From LMUY01 sp965276785 (GTDB taxonomy: Bacteria > Pseudomonadota > Alphaproteobacteria > Acetobacterales > Acetobacteraceae): DNA of 64,000 nucleotides. The position numbers were made by a program, and so were the translations under genes. The stretch covers positions 806,001-870,000 of the forward strand of contig OZ255629.1 in NCBI GenBank assembly GCA_965276785.1, given 5' to 3'. The notes under the pieces were generated by a model. It did no database searches. It was not told where the DNA came from and saw only the letters and a program-made list of their open reading frames with translations. Shown piece after piece: positions 8,779 to 18,828 of this stretch. The stretch's first letter is position 1; every line of letters starts with the position of its first letter.

Positions 8779-10092
8779 CTAAGACCGCCCCGCCACCACC
8801 CAGCTGAAATCCATTCGGTTCAGCCACAGCCGCGGCAATTCCACACCCAACACCTTGCGGAAGCTCGCCAGCGCCACTGTCAGGCGCACCGCGCCGCCGA
8901 AGGCCGCGCCATAAGCCGCCCCGACCGTACCGAGATGCGGCACCAGCACCATCATGGCCGAGACCGAGCCGATTACGCCGGCCATCTCCATGGCCGTGAC
9001 CGCGCTCGGGCGGCCGCTGGCGCTGAAGGCCTGCGCCAAGGTGCGGGCCGCGCTGCTCAAAATCGCTTCGAACAACAGGATTAGGAACGGCGCCACCGCC
9101 GGCTGGAACTTGGTGCCATAAACCAGCGTGAGCAAATACGGCCCCACCACCGCCAGCCCGATAGCGCCCAGCGCATTGACCATGCTGGTCACGCGCACCG
9201 CCCGGCCCACCATCTCAACCACGCTGGGAACGTCGCGCCCAGCAATGCTTGGGAACAGCACCGTAGAGACGGCCCCTTGTGCCACCTGCAACACCCGCGT
9301 CAGGCTGAGCGCCACCGCATAGTTGCCCACCTCGCTGGGCTGCAGGAAAAACACGACGATGAACTGGTCGAGAAAGCTCGACGCCACGCCGAGGATGTCC
9401 ACCCCGTAGAACCGCAAACCGAACCGCAGCAGACGTTGCGGAAAGGGCGCGGCAAATGACCATTTCGGCCGCAAAATCCGCCAGGCCTGAACCGACAGGT
9501 AAAGGAAGATCGGGATCGCGAACCCGCTGTAGCAGAGTGCGGCCGCGTGCGGCGTCATCAGCCCGGTCCAGGCCAGCACGCCGAGCAAGCCTAGCGTCAC
9601 CAAGCTCTGCACGTAGATGACGCTGTTGGAGGTGCCGAACTTGCCATTGGCCTCCAGCACGGCGTTGAACGAGGGGCTGATCACGTTCAGCGGCACGATC
9701 AGCAGGATCAGTCGCGCGAACGCGATGGTGTCCGCGTTATACTGGTTGCCCAGCCAGTACTGGATCAGCAGCATGCTTGCCGCCATGCCGGCCAGCCCGG
9801 TGCCGATCAGCATCAACAGTGCCGTGCCGAAGTAGCGCGAGGCGTTCTCCGGATCCCGCCGAACGTTGTAGATCAACGAGGCATGCAGCCCCAGGGTGCA
9901 GATGGGGCCGATGATGGCCGGGGCCACGATCAGCGCGGCCAATTCGCCGCGGCCGGACGGCCCCAGGAACTTGGCGGTGAGCAAGCCGGAGAGCACATTG
10001 CCCGCCAGCGCCACCACGCGGATGCCCATAAGCTGGGCCACGGCGCGGATCCGGGCGCGTTGCCGCAGCGTCTCGATCAGCCGGGAGATCAC
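8779..10092 (-). CDS. Polysaccharide flippase, Wzx/MOP superfamily
   Basis: 437 residues from a GTG at 10092, with roughly 12-14 predicted hydrophobic segments typical of oligosaccharidyl-lipid flippases. GLLTAKFLGPSGRGELAAL near the N-terminus is characteristic of the polysaccharide-transporter branch. It would move undecaprenyl-linked repeat units across the inner membrane for Wzy-dependent assembly. It is the last gene of a minus-strand series, 8 bp after the glycosyltransferase stop at 10101, consistent with co-transcription. Confidence 0.85.
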   Translation of the reverse strand: MISRLIETLRQRARIRAVAQLMGIRVVALAGNVLSGLLTAKFLGPSGRGELAALIVAPAIIGPICTLGLHASLIYNVRRDPENASRYFGTALLMLIGTGLAGMAASMLLIQYWLGNQYNADTIAFARLILLIVPLNVISPSFNAVLEANGKFGTSNSVIYVQSLVTLGLLGVLAWTGLMTPHAAALCYSGFAIPIFLYLSVQAWRILRPKWSFAAPFPQRLLRFGLRFYGVDILGVASSFLDQFIVVFFLQPSEVGNYAVALSLTRVLQVAQGAVSTVLFPSIAGRDVPSVVEMVGRAVRVTSMVNALGAIGLAVVGPYLLTLVYGTKFQPAVAPFLILLFEAILSSAARTLAQAFSASGRPSAVTAMEMAGVIGSVSAMMVLVPHLGTVGAAYGAAFGGAVRLTVALASFRKVLGVELPRLWLNRMDFSWVVAGRS

Positions 10093-10100
10093 GCTCTGGC

Positions 10101-11330
10101 CTAGCGCGCCAGCCGCGAACTGACGGCGGCGCCGCGGGCCGGCCGCCCCCGGGACACCCCGCGGTACAGCGCCGAGGTCCCGGAGATCATCCGCGACATG
10201 GCGAATTTCTGCGCGGCATGACGCATCGCGGCGTCCCGCATGGCCGCGCGGTCAGGCGAGACGGCGACCTTTTCGATCGCGGCAGCCAGCGCGGCCGGGT
10301 CGTTGAACGGCACCACGTAGCCGGTCTTGCCCTCGATCACCTGGTCCTGCCAGCCGCCGCTCGGGGTGCGGATGGCGATGGTGCCGCAGCACATGGCTTC
10401 GGCCACCACCAGGCCGAACCCCTCCATCCGGCTCGGCAGCAGCACGATGTCGGACGCCCAATAGGCGTCCCGCAGCACGTCGCGCTCGACGAAGCCCAGG
10501 AACCGGAAGGTCTCGGCGTCGGTCCGGTCCGGCAGAATCTTGGCTTCGATCTGCTGGCGCTGATTGCCGCCGCCAGGGAACAAGCACACGATGTCGCGCT
10601 CGGGCCGGTCGCGGCGGAGTTGGCGCACCGCGGCCGCCACCAGGTCGTGCCCCTTGCTCAGGTTCAGCCGCCCCGGCAGCACGGTGGCCAGCGTACCCTC
10701 GCCCAGGCCGAACCGCGCGCGGGCGGCCCGGCGTTCGGCCTCGCTGGGCGGGCGGTAGAAATCGGTCTCCACCCCCAGCACCTGCTCGTGGATGCGGGCT
10801 GGCGCGATGCGGATCTGGTTTTGAAACAGCAGGGTGATGTCGTGGGAGAGCGCGATGTAGCGCTTCGGCCGGAACAAAAGGTCCAGCATCCGGTAGGCCA
10901 AAACCTGCTTGCGCGGGCGCTGCCCGGTCATCGCCTGGATTTCGTCGCCGTGCAGCGACGGATGGTAGTTCACGATCACCGGCCGCCGGGCCAGCCGACC
11001 CACTAGGGCACCAAGCGGCATGATGGTGAAGCCTTGCGGGCTTACGCTTTCCACCTCGTGCCGCTTCATGGCGGCCAGGATGGTGCGGATATGCGACAGC
11101 TTCGGCCGCGATGGCCGCAGGTCCTCCAGCACAATCCACTCCAGCGCGGCCGCGGCGATGGAGCGGCGCCGGGCCTCCGAGCCATCCGGCGTCGTCACCT
11201 CGCCGGACACGATCACCACCCGGTCGCCCACACCGCGCAAGCCGGTGACGAGGCTTTCCAGATAGGACGCCACGCCATCGACGCAATCGACCCGTTTGAG
11301 CAGCAGCAGGATGGTGGTCGGATTGCTCAT
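10101..11330 (-). CDS. Glycosyltransferase family 4 (polysaccharide locus)
   Basis: 409 residues from the ATG at 11330, which overlaps the stop of the polymerase gene as ATGA; a longer upstream frame lies inside that gene and is rejected. The protein begins with ILLLLKRVDCVDGVASYL. The C-terminal domain has LPGRLNLSKGHDLVAAAV, LPSRMEGFGLVVAEAM and GGWQDQVIEG, a typical GT4 retaining donor site. It probably adds one sugar of the repeat unit on the cytoplasmic face. Donor and acceptor are unknown. Confidence 0.85.
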   Translation of the reverse strand: MSNPTTILLLLKRVDCVDGVASYLESLVTGLRGVGDRVVIVSGEVTTPDGSEARRRSIAAAALEWIVLEDLRPSRPKLSHIRTILAAMKRHEVESVSPQGFTIMPLGALVGRLARRPVIVNYHPSLHGDEIQAMTGQRPRKQVLAYRMLDLLFRPKRYIALSHDITLLFQNQIRIAPARIHEQVLGVETDFYRPPSEAERRAARARFGLGEGTLATVLPGRLNLSKGHDLVAAAVRQLRRDRPERDIVCLFPGGGNQRQQIEAKILPDRTDAETFRFLGFVERDVLRDAYWASDIVLLPSRMEGFGLVVAEAMCCGTIAIRTPSGGWQDQVIEGKTGYVVPFNDPAALAAAIEKVAVSPDRAAMRDAAMRHAAQKFAMSRMISGTSALYRGVSRGRPARGAAVSSRLAR

Positions 11331-12850
11331 TGCAGCGCCCGCGCACTGGGGGCCGGCGCGAACCGGTCCACCGGGCGGGTGGCGATGCGGTGGGTGATGC
11401 GGGCCTCCATGCCCAAGGCGGCGGCATAGGCCGCGCAGAGCCACATCTGCATCGCGCCGATGCCGAGCACGTTGAAGAACGGCAGCAACAGCACCATCGA
11501 GATCGCCGCCGCCGTGAGAGCAATCGCGGCGGAGGAGCGTGTCGCGCGGGCCGCGCTCCAGGCCTGCACCATCGCCAAAATCACGCCGAGGAAATACACC
11601 GTGCCGCCAACCCAACCGAGCGGCAGGTAGATGCCGAGCACGCCGGAGTCGACGATGGCGAGATCGCTGTTATCCTGGTCGACCACCGCGCCGCGCCCGA
11701 TCGCGCCGATCCCGAGGCCCCAAGGTGCGGCGGCGATCGCCTTCGGCGTCGAGGCCCAGATGTCCTCCCGCGCATTGGCGCTGGCGTCATGGCTGAGGTC
11801 CTGCACGCTTTGCGCCCGTTGCACGATCATGTCGTTGACCTCCGGCAGCGTCGCCGAGATCACCGAGATCAGCAGCACCACTCCGACCGAGCCGAAGGTC
11901 AGCATCTTGAAGATGCCGCCGCGGCCGAGCAGCCCGGCAACCAGGTAGGCCGCCAGGATCGCCCCGGCCGCAGAGCGGGCAAAGCTCAGGATCACCAGCA
12001 CGGCCGCCAACGGCACTAGGAAAGGCGTGATCCGGTTGCGGAAATGGAGGAACAGCAGCAAGGCCATGCCCAGCCACGACGCCAAGATGCCCGAAGCGTT
12101 CACGGTGCCGAAAACCCGCATCTGAAATGGCTCGGCCGTGCCCATCCCGGTCATCTGGCTGTTGGTAAGCCACGCCCCGTCCCAGGGTGGGATGGTGATG
12201 AACTGGAACACTGTGTAGAGCGCGAGCGCCGCGATGTTAATTGCCAGGAAGCTGGTGAGGAACGGCTCGAACTCGCGGATGCGCTTCCAGTGCGCGATGA
12301 TGAAAAAGTAATACAGCGGCGGCCCGACCCAGTCCGCGCTGCCGACGACCGCTTGCACGATCTGGCCCTGCACGAAGCTCACGCCGATGGCGTAGCAGAT
12401 CGGGACCAGAATGAACAACCCGACGACGGTCTCGCGCTGCCGCATCAGCTCGCGGCTGTTAATGATGTCCCACAGCATCAACAGCGAAATGAATTCCGGC
12501 GTGCCAAGCACCAGGTCTACCGGGTCAAACCCGGCGTGGTAGTCGATCAGACGGCGCGCCAAGGCCGTCGTGGTCCAGAACCACAGCGTCATGGTCAGGT
12601 AAAGCCAAGGCGACCTGCGGATGTAGTAGAGGCAGCTTCCAAGTGCTGCGAGTATGAAGAAAACTCGCGCGACGACGCCCGAGCCGCGGGCGAGCGTGTC
12701 GGTCACCAGCAGGATCGCCAGCATCAGGAAGAATTGCTGCCACATCGGGCTGAGCCGCCGCCCGCCGCGGCTGGAGCGGGTTCGCCGGCCGGTCTGTGGC
12801 ATGGCGATGCTGGCGCCGGCTGTGCTCCGGATCAGGATAGGCGGCGGCAT
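11327..12850 (-). CDS. O-antigen ligase/polymerase-like membrane protein (Wzy/WaaL family)
   Basis: 507 residues with about 10-12 hydrophobic segments and a large periplasmic loop in the second half (roughly residues 330-410), the usual plan of Wzy polymerases and WaaL ligases. LVILSFARSAAGAILAAYL and the loop containing WASTPKAIAAAPWGLG resemble the Wzy_C region. Position between glycosyltransferase genes and next to a flippase and a Wzc-like co-polymerase favours a polymerase. Sequence alone cannot separate polymerase from ligase. Confidence 0.75.
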   Translation of the reverse strand: MPPPILIRSTAGASIAMPQTGRRTRSSRGGRRLSPMWQQFFLMLAILLVTDTLARGSGVVARVFFILAALGSCLYYIRRSPWLYLTMTLWFWTTTALARRLIDYHAGFDPVDLVLGTPEFISLLMLWDIINSRELMRQRETVVGLFILVPICYAIGVSFVQGQIVQAVVGSADWVGPPLYYFFIIAHWKRIREFEPFLTSFLAINIAALALYTVFQFITIPPWDGAWLTNSQMTGMGTAEPFQMRVFGTVNASGILASWLGMALLLFLHFRNRITPFLVPLAAVLVILSFARSAAGAILAAYLVAGLLGRGGIFKMLTFGSVGVVLLISVISATLPEVNDMIVQRAQSVQDLSHDASANAREDIWASTPKAIAAAPWGLGIGAIGRGAVVDQDNSDLAIVDSGVLGIYLPLGWVGGTVYFLGVILAMVQAWSAARATRSSAAIALTAAAISMVLLLPFFNVLGIGAMQMWLCAAYAAALGMEARITHRIATRPVDRFAPAPSARALQ

Positions 12851-12935
12851 GCTGGCAAACCTTCGGTGAGGTGGGCGGCGTCATAGGCCGGAACCACCGG
12901 GTTGGCGATGGGCTGGCAAGCCGCCCGCGGCGTCG

Positions 12936-14117
12936 TCATGCCACCTCGCGATACACGTCGGCCACGCGGCGGCCGCACAGGCTCAGCGAGAACCGGCTGA
13001 CGGCGTAGGCGCGGCAAGCGTCGCTGTCCGGCAGCCGAATGCTCCCGCTGAGCGCGGCGGTCAGCCCCTCGGCAAGGTGCTCGCTCCGGCCGGATTGGAA
13101 GATCAGGCCGGGCGAAAGCTCCCGCACCACGTCCGGCAGGCCGCCGACCGGGGTCACCATGGTGGGGGTTCCCGCGGCCAGCGCTTCCGCCGCCGACAGG
13201 CCGAAGCCCTCCAGCACGTCTGACGGCAGCAGGTTGATGTCGGCTGCGCGATAGGCCAGCGGCAAATCGGCATCGGGCACGAAGCCAACCAAACGGACGT
13301 TGCGGTCCAGCCCGAGCGACTCCGCCTGCGCCTGCAGCGCCGCCGCCTGCGGCCCTTTGCCGGCAATACAGAGCAGCACGTCCGGCTGGGCGCGCACGAC
13401 GCTGGCCATGGCGACGACCAGCCGGTCCAGTCCCATGCGCGCCATCAATCGCCGGACGGTGAGCAGGATGGGGCGGTCGGCCGGCCAGCCAAGCGCCGCG
13501 CGGGCGTCGGCGCGGGATTGCGGGATGGCGAAGCGCGCCACGTCCACGCTGCCCGGGATCACCCGCAAACGGTCGCGCCGCACGCCGTAGTCCCGCTCCG
13601 CCAGGTCGGCGAAGGCCTGCGACAAGGTAATCACCCGTTCGGCCCGGCGATACACCAGCCGTTCCAGCGCGCGCTTGGCCAGCACGGAGGCGCTGCGTTC
13701 GCCCTCGCGGCCCGACTCCTCGGCCCACGGCCCATGGAAGTGATAGACCAGCGGCAGACGCCGGATGCGGTCGAGCACCGGCAGCCCATAGAGCGCAAAA
13801 TGGCAAGCCACCACGTCCATCGGCCGTTCGCGCAATACGCGGCCGACTGCCCGGCGGGCGCCCTTCAAACGGTCGAACGTGGACGCACCATCGCGGGCAA
13901 AGCTCTGCACCCGGCCGCCGGTGAGCTCGGCCACGTTGTCCGGGCTGCACACCAATCCCGTGGGCTCAACCGCCATGCCGGGCAGGGACTTGAACAGGTC
14001 GGTGTAATAGCGCGCCAGGCCGCCGGGCAGGTTGGGAGTAAACCACTCCATGCCGATTTGCAGCACCTGCAGGCTTCGAGTAGCGCCGGTGGCGGGAACA
14101 GCCAAGCCGTCAAGCAT
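12936..14117 (-). CDS. Glycosyltransferase family 4 (polysaccharide locus)
   Basis: 393 residues from the ATG at 14117, which overlaps the previous glycosyltransferase stop by 8 bases. The N-terminal domain carries IGMEWFTPNLPGGLARYY, a signature seen in exopolysaccharide GT4 enzymes. The donor domain shows LTVRRLMARMGLDRLV, LLPSDVLEGFGLSAAEAL and PTMVTPVGGLPDVV. A nucleotide-sugar-dependent retaining transferase is expected. It is followed by an 85-bp gap before the polymerase-like gene. Confidence 0.85.
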   Translation of the reverse strand: MLDGLAVPATGATRSLQVLQIGMEWFTPNLPGGLARYYTDLFKSLPGMAVEPTGLVCSPDNVAELTGGRVQSFARDGASTFDRLKGARRAVGRVLRERPMDVVACHFALYGLPVLDRIRRLPLVYHFHGPWAEESGREGERSASVLAKRALERLVYRRAERVITLSQAFADLAERDYGVRRDRLRVIPGSVDVARFAIPQSRADARAALGWPADRPILLTVRRLMARMGLDRLVVAMASVVRAQPDVLLCIAGKGPQAAALQAQAESLGLDRNVRLVGFVPDADLPLAYRAADINLLPSDVLEGFGLSAAEALAAGTPTMVTPVGGLPDVVRELSPGLIFQSGRSEHLAEGLTAALSGSIRLPDSDACRAYAVSRFSLSLCGRRVADVYREVA

Positions 14118-15252
14118 CGCTGCGTTTCCGTTCCGCAGCGTCGCGCAGCAGGTCGAGGTAGCGCCGGGCCATGGCTGGCCAGGACAGCGACTGCCCCAGC
14201 GCCCGCGCCTGCTTGGCCATTTCCGCAAAGCGCGCATCGTCCGCCACGACGTGGCCGATGGTCCTGGCGAGCAGGTCGGCATCGTCGCAGTCGTCCACCA
14301 TCGCGCCGACATCGGAGGTGACAAAATCCGCCGCCCCGGCGCTGCGCGACGTCACCACGGGCAGACCGGAGGCCAGCGCCTCGAGCAGCACCAACGGGCA
14401 GGCCTCGTAGCGCGACGGGAACACCATCAGGTCTACCGAGCGCATCAGCGCCGGCATCGCCGTCTGAAACCCGAGGAAGTGCACCCGGTTGGCCACGCCG
14501 AGCGACTGCGCCAACCCCGGGTAGGGCGTGCCCTCCTCGCGCCCCGCCACCGCCAGATGCAGCCCCGGCGTGGCAGGCAGCGCGCGCAGCACCGTGTCCA
14601 GGTTCTTGCGCGGCGACTTCATGTCGCCGGCAAACAGCGCCACCCTTACGTCGGGCGGCAGGCCAAAGCGGTCGCGCTCCGGCCTGCCGGGGCAGAACTC
14701 GGTGGCGTCGACCCCGTTCAGGATAGTCTGCACCCGGTCGGCCGGAACGCCGATCTGGATGAGTTCCTGCCGTACCTTCTCCGACACTGCCACCACGCGC
14801 TTGGAGCGGCGGAACGCGTCCTTTTCCAGCCGCGCGTTCAGCCGGCCGTAGGTCCAGGCGTAGAACGAGCGGGCGTCCCGCTTCAGCCGCCACGGGTGGA
14901 AGGAGTTCCGGTTCCACGCGCTATGCACGAAATGGACCGCGTTCACGTCGCTATCGGTGTAGGTGGCGAACCCGTTGGAGAGCAGCGCGTCGCACCGGTT
15001 GGCCGGATCGTGGATTTGGCGGTACGAGCGGATCGCAAACAACTGGTCCCGGATCATCCGGGTCGGCGCCCATTTTGGCGGTGAGGCCAACACGGGATGC
15101 ACGCCGGGGCGCCCGGCCATGTCGGAGTCGACCTGTTCGGCGAACAACGTAACCTCGTGACCCTGGCGCAGCGCTTCGCTGGCGATTTCACGATTGACCC
15201 GGCCTTGCCCATCATTGAAGCCAATCCGGGCGGTCACGATACCCACTCTCAT
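14110..15252 (-). CDS. Glycosyltransferase family 4 (polysaccharide locus)
   Basis: 380 residues from the ATG at 15252 (an in-frame TTG lies two codons earlier). It opens MRVGIVTARIGFNDGQGRVN and has the donor-domain motifs ALFAGDMKSPRKNLDTVL, VFPSRYEACPLVLLEAL and VTSRSAGAADFV. The glutamate in EACPLVLLE is in the EX7E position. It overlaps the next glycosyltransferase, so the two are translationally coupled. Sugar specificity is unknown. Confidence 0.85.
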   Translation of the reverse strand: MRVGIVTARIGFNDGQGRVNREIASEALRQGHEVTLFAEQVDSDMAGRPGVHPVLASPPKWAPTRMIRDQLFAIRSYRQIHDPANRCDALLSNGFATYTDSDVNAVHFVHSAWNRNSFHPWRLKRDARSFYAWTYGRLNARLEKDAFRRSKRVVAVSEKVRQELIQIGVPADRVQTILNGVDATEFCPGRPERDRFGLPPDVRVALFAGDMKSPRKNLDTVLRALPATPGLHLAVAGREEGTPYPGLAQSLGVANRVHFLGFQTAMPALMRSVDLMVFPSRYEACPLVLLEALASGLPVVTSRSAGAADFVTSDVGAMVDDCDDADLLARTIGHVVADDARFAEMAKQARALGQSLSWPAMARRYLDLLRDAAERKRSDA

Positions 15253-15341
15253 ACGCAAAAATCCCGCCCCGGCCAGGTGATCAGCTTAATCGCGCAAGTA
15301 TGCCATGATCGCGCGACGGATGCAGCATCGCCGGCGCCGCG

Positions 15342-17582
15342 TTAGTGCCCGATGGCGACGCTGTGCCCCTTGTAGCCGCGCGCATACAGCCCCTCGCTGG
15401 TGCGTTGCCGGGCAAATTGCCGCAGGTTCACCTTGGACAGCACAATGCCGGTGATCTCCATGTTGGCGCGCATCAGCACCTTGACCATCGCCATCACCGA
15501 GCGGCGCGGCGTCTTGCGCCAATCCACCACCAGCACGGTGTCGTCCACGAAGGGAGCCAAGCTGATCGCGTCCGGCACCGCGAGCAGCGGCGGCGTGTCG
15601 ATGATCACCATCTCATACTGTGCCTGCAGATTGCGGATAATGGTCGCGACTTCGCCAGACCCGGTCAGCCGCTGCACGCCGGGGATTAGCGAACGCAGCG
15701 ACAGCACGTGCAGGAACGACCGGTCCACCACCTTGCTGATTGCCTGGCCCGGCGTGCCGTCGCCGGACGACAGCGGCGCCACGATCTCCGGCTCGCCGCC
15801 GCGGGCGCCACGCCGGCCGCGTGGCGCGTCGGTACGGACATCGCCCTCCAGCAGGGCTGCCGACATGCCGAGCCGCACCGCCGCCTGGCCCAAGGCGGCA
15901 GACAGCGAGGACTTCCCCTCGCCGGGCAGGGCGGAGGAGACCATTACCACCCAGCCGCCGCCGGACGGGCGCATCGTGTCGCGCCCCCGAATCATGTTGG
16001 CCAGGGTGTAGTGCACGGTTTCCGCCTCCAGCGAGCCGGGGCGCGAGACCACCATTTCCTTGGCGGTGGCGCGGCGCGGCGGCTGCGGGAACAGGCCCAG
16101 CACCCGCACGCCGGTCTCCCCCTCCACCTGGTCCACGTCGCGGAAGGTGCGCGCCATCATGCTGAGCGCGAAAGCGATGCCGCTGCCGATGCCGATGGCA
16201 ACCAGGAACACGCCGGTGAGCATCATCTTCATGCGCGGGAAGGAGGGCGACAGCGGCGACCGGGCCGCCACCACCACGCTCGATTCCGGCCACTGCATGT
16301 GCTGCTCGGCATCAACCTCGTGCAGCCGCGTCTGCAGCGACTCGTACAGCTTGCGCTCGCTTTCCGCCTCCCGCACCAAGGACTGCAACCGGACGCCGGC
16401 GCTGCCTTGCACACCGCTCTCGGACTGGAGCGACTGCACCGCCGCGGTCAGCTCAGCCTTGCGGGCGGACAAAGCCGCTACCTCCCGGCTCAGCCCGGAC
16501 GAGATCTTGCCTGCTTCGGTTGAAATCGCCGCCCGTAGACGGGCCAGTTGCCCGTTCGCAGCTTGTACTGTCGGGTAGTTCTCACCAAAACGCGAGCTGA
16601 GCTGGGCCTGCTGGGCCGCGAGGTCCGCCTCCCGCTGGATCAAGCCCTGAATCACTGGGGAAGACAGCACCGCCGGAGCCGCGGCACTGATCCCGCCGCC
16701 CGAGGACTGCGATTGGTGCAATGCCGACTGCCTTTCCGCCAGCTGGCCGGTCACGTCCGCCAACTGGGCATTGAGGTCGCCCAGCCTCTGAGTAATCACC
16801 GTCTCGCCTTGCCGCAGCGGCGTCAGCTGGTTCTGGCGCTGGAACGCCTCCACCGCCGAGTCCGCTTTCTGCACCTGGTCGCGCAGCGTGGTCAGATAGT
16901 TGGTCAGCCAAGCGCTGGCCTGGTCAGTGGTGTCGCTCACTTGGCGCCGCTGCTCCACCACGAACGCGTGCGCAAAAGCATTGGCGATCTGGGTCGAAAG
17001 CTCCGGCGTGCTGGCGTCGGCGTTCACCTTGATGATGTAGGACTTGCCGTCGTTCGAGCTGGTGACGGCACCGAGCAGCTTGTCGGTCGCATCCGACAGC
17101 GACATGGTGCAGGTGGTCGGCGCAACCGGGACGGGGCGGCCGATCAAGCTATCGATGCTGGCCTGCAGCCGTTCCGAAAAGCTGGTCTTGGCGCAGAAGG
17201 CCGGGTTCTGCAGCAAGCCCAATTGGCCGATCACGTCCTCCGCAACGCGGGGCGAGCGAAGCTGCTCCTGCACCGTATGCAACTGCTCGATGTCCAGCGC
17301 CGGGTCGGACATCACGCTCGCGCCGTCGGTCACCCGCAGCTTGCGCGCGTCCACCATCACCGAGGCGGAAGCGGTATAGGTGACGGGCAATTGCTCGAAC
17401 ACCAACCCCGCAAGCGCGGTGAGGACGAGGGCGAAGACGAGAATGCCCCACTTGTAGCGCAGGGCGGCCTGCAACGGGGTGATCTCGACCGAGGGGCGCT
17501 CAAGCGCGGTCTCGCGATAGAGGCTGGTGGAAAGGTCGCTTTGCGAGCCGGGCGCTCTAATTAAGGCTGTCAATGGCTGCAT
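15342..17582 (-). CDS. Wzc-like polysaccharide co-polymerase with BY-kinase domain
   Basis: 746 residues. A Wzz domain is bounded by two membrane segments: KWGILVFALVLTALAG near residue 30 and LTGVFLVAIGIGSGIAFAL near 460. A long periplasmic coiled coil (GNVR region) lies between them. The C-terminal cytoplasmic kinase has Walker A ALPGEGKSS, Walker A' LLEGDVRTD and Walker B MVIIDTPPLL. Such fused proteins set chain length and drive capsule/EPS export through a cycle of tyrosine autophosphorylation. Oddly, the C-terminal tyrosine cluster is reduced to two tyrosines (LYARGYKG). No outer-membrane Wza-type exporter lies nearby. Confidence 0.88.
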   Translation of the reverse strand: MQPLTALIRAPGSQSDLSTSLYRETALERPSVEITPLQAALRYKWGILVFALVLTALAGLVFEQLPVTYTASASVMVDARKLRVTDGASVMSDPALDIEQLHTVQEQLRSPRVAEDVIGQLGLLQNPAFCAKTSFSERLQASIDSLIGRPVPVAPTTCTMSLSDATDKLLGAVTSSNDGKSYIIKVNADASTPELSTQIANAFAHAFVVEQRRQVSDTTDQASAWLTNYLTTLRDQVQKADSAVEAFQRQNQLTPLRQGETVITQRLGDLNAQLADVTGQLAERQSALHQSQSSGGGISAAAPAVLSSPVIQGLIQREADLAAQQAQLSSRFGENYPTVQAANGQLARLRAAISTEAGKISSGLSREVAALSARKAELTAAVQSLQSESGVQGSAGVRLQSLVREAESERKLYESLQTRLHEVDAEQHMQWPESSVVVAARSPLSPSFPRMKMMLTGVFLVAIGIGSGIAFALSMMARTFRDVDQVEGETGVRVLGLFPQPPRRATAKEMVVSRPGSLEAETVHYTLANMIRGRDTMRPSGGGWVVMVSSALPGEGKSSLSAALGQAAVRLGMSAALLEGDVRTDAPRGRRGARGGEPEIVAPLSSGDGTPGQAISKVVDRSFLHVLSLRSLIPGVQRLTGSGEVATIIRNLQAQYEMVIIDTPPLLAVPDAISLAPFVDDTVLVVDWRKTPRRSVMAMVKVLMRANMEITGIVLSKVNLRQFARQRTSEGLYARGYKGHSVAIGH

Positions 17583-17655
17583 CCCATCCTGATTGCGGGG
17601 CGCCCGATGTTTTGGCGCAAACTATGGCTTTGTTGCGAAACGTTGGCGGAAGCGT

Positions 17656-18828
17656 TCACTCGGCCATCACCACCGGCTGCGCCAGGCCTCTGACGTCGGC
17701 TGGCCTGCCGTAGAACGGCGGTGGGTTGACGCGGCTGCGGGCGGCTTCGGCCAGGTGACCGTCGATCAAGCTGCGCAAGCGGCGGCGGAACGCCACGCTG
17801 TCGAACCCCTCGGCATGCCGGCGCACCGCCTCCGGGTCGAACCGGTCCATGTCGAAATCGGCCAGCGTGTCCGCCACCGCGTCGGCCGACTGCTCCTCGA
17901 AGAACACGCCGGTCTGCCCCGGCACCACCGTGTCCAGCACGCCGCCACGGCCGTAGGCGATCACCGGGCGGCCGGACGCCATCGCCTCCAGCGGCGTGAT
18001 GCCGAAATCCTCCTCGCTGGGCAGCACCAGCGCGCGGCAGTCGCGATAGAGCTCGCGCATCTGCACGTCGTTGACCCGGCCGGCGAACCGCACGGTCGGG
18101 CCAGCGCGCTCCCGCAACGCCGCCAACTCGCGGCCGTCGCCGGCGACGACGAGGTTCAGCTTCAAGCGCGTGCAGGCGTCCACCACGATGTCCGGGCGCT
18201 TCCAGCCCACCAGGCGCATCAGCATCAGGTAGAAGCCGCCCCGGCCGTCACCGACGTCGAACCGGGAGGTGTCCACCGGGGGCGGGATGATGGTGCTAGG
18301 CTGGCTGTAGGTGTGCAGGATGCGCTTCTGCACGACGTTGCTGGTGCTCACCCAAACATCGGTCCGGTTGGCGCTGGTCCGGTCCCATTGCCGTAGCTTG
18401 ATCAGCTGCGAGGCCAGGAACGCGCGCACTGGGCCGGAGAGATGTTCGCGTTCGGCATAGCGATGGTAGTCCCACAGAAACCGCGGCGGCGAGTGACAGT
18501 AGCACACGTTCAACGTGTCCGGCTGGGTCAACACGCCATGCGCGAAGCCGCTGGAACTGCTGACCACGAGGTCGTATCCGCTCAGGTCAAAGCCCTCGAA
18601 CGCCAGCGGGTAGAGCGGCAGCAGCATTTGGTGCTTGCGGTTCGCCATCGGAACCCGGTTGAGCCACGACGTGCGGATATCCCATTGCCGATACCGCTCC
18701 GGCATGCGCCGCGGATCATGGATCGAGACGTAGACCGGCGCGTCCGGATACATCAGCTTGAGTTCGTCGAGCACACGCTCGGCGCCCCCATACTGGTTCA
18801 GGTAGTCGTGTACGATGGCAACTCGCAT
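17656..18828 (-). CDS. Glycosyltransferase family 4, first gene of the polysaccharide run
   Basis: 390 residues from the ATG at 18828, giving MRVAIVHDYLNQYGGAERVL, a very typical start for mannosyl-/glucosyl-transferases of the WbaZ-like group. Later motifs include CYCHSPPRFLWDYHRY, LMRLVGWKRPDIVVDA, PSEEDFGITPLEAMASGRPV and ETGVFF-like GQTGVFFEEQ. The SEEDFGITPLE region holds the EX7E pair. It lies 73 bp upstream of the Wzc-like gene and just after a 625-base AT-richer gap that probably carries the main promoter. Confidence 0.87.
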   Translation of the reverse strand: MRVAIVHDYLNQYGGAERVLDELKLMYPDAPVYVSIHDPRRMPERYRQWDIRTSWLNRVPMANRKHQMLLPLYPLAFEGFDLSGYDLVVSSSSGFAHGVLTQPDTLNVCYCHSPPRFLWDYHRYAEREHLSGPVRAFLASQLIKLRQWDRTSANRTDVWVSTSNVVQKRILHTYSQPSTIIPPPVDTSRFDVGDGRGGFYLMLMRLVGWKRPDIVVDACTRLKLNLVVAGDGRELAALRERAGPTVRFAGRVNDVQMRELYRDCRALVLPSEEDFGITPLEAMASGRPVIAYGRGGVLDTVVPGQTGVFFEEQSADAVADTLADFDMDRFDPEAVRRHAEGFDSVAFRRRLRSLIDGHLAEAARSRVNPPPFYGRPADVRGLAQPVVMAE

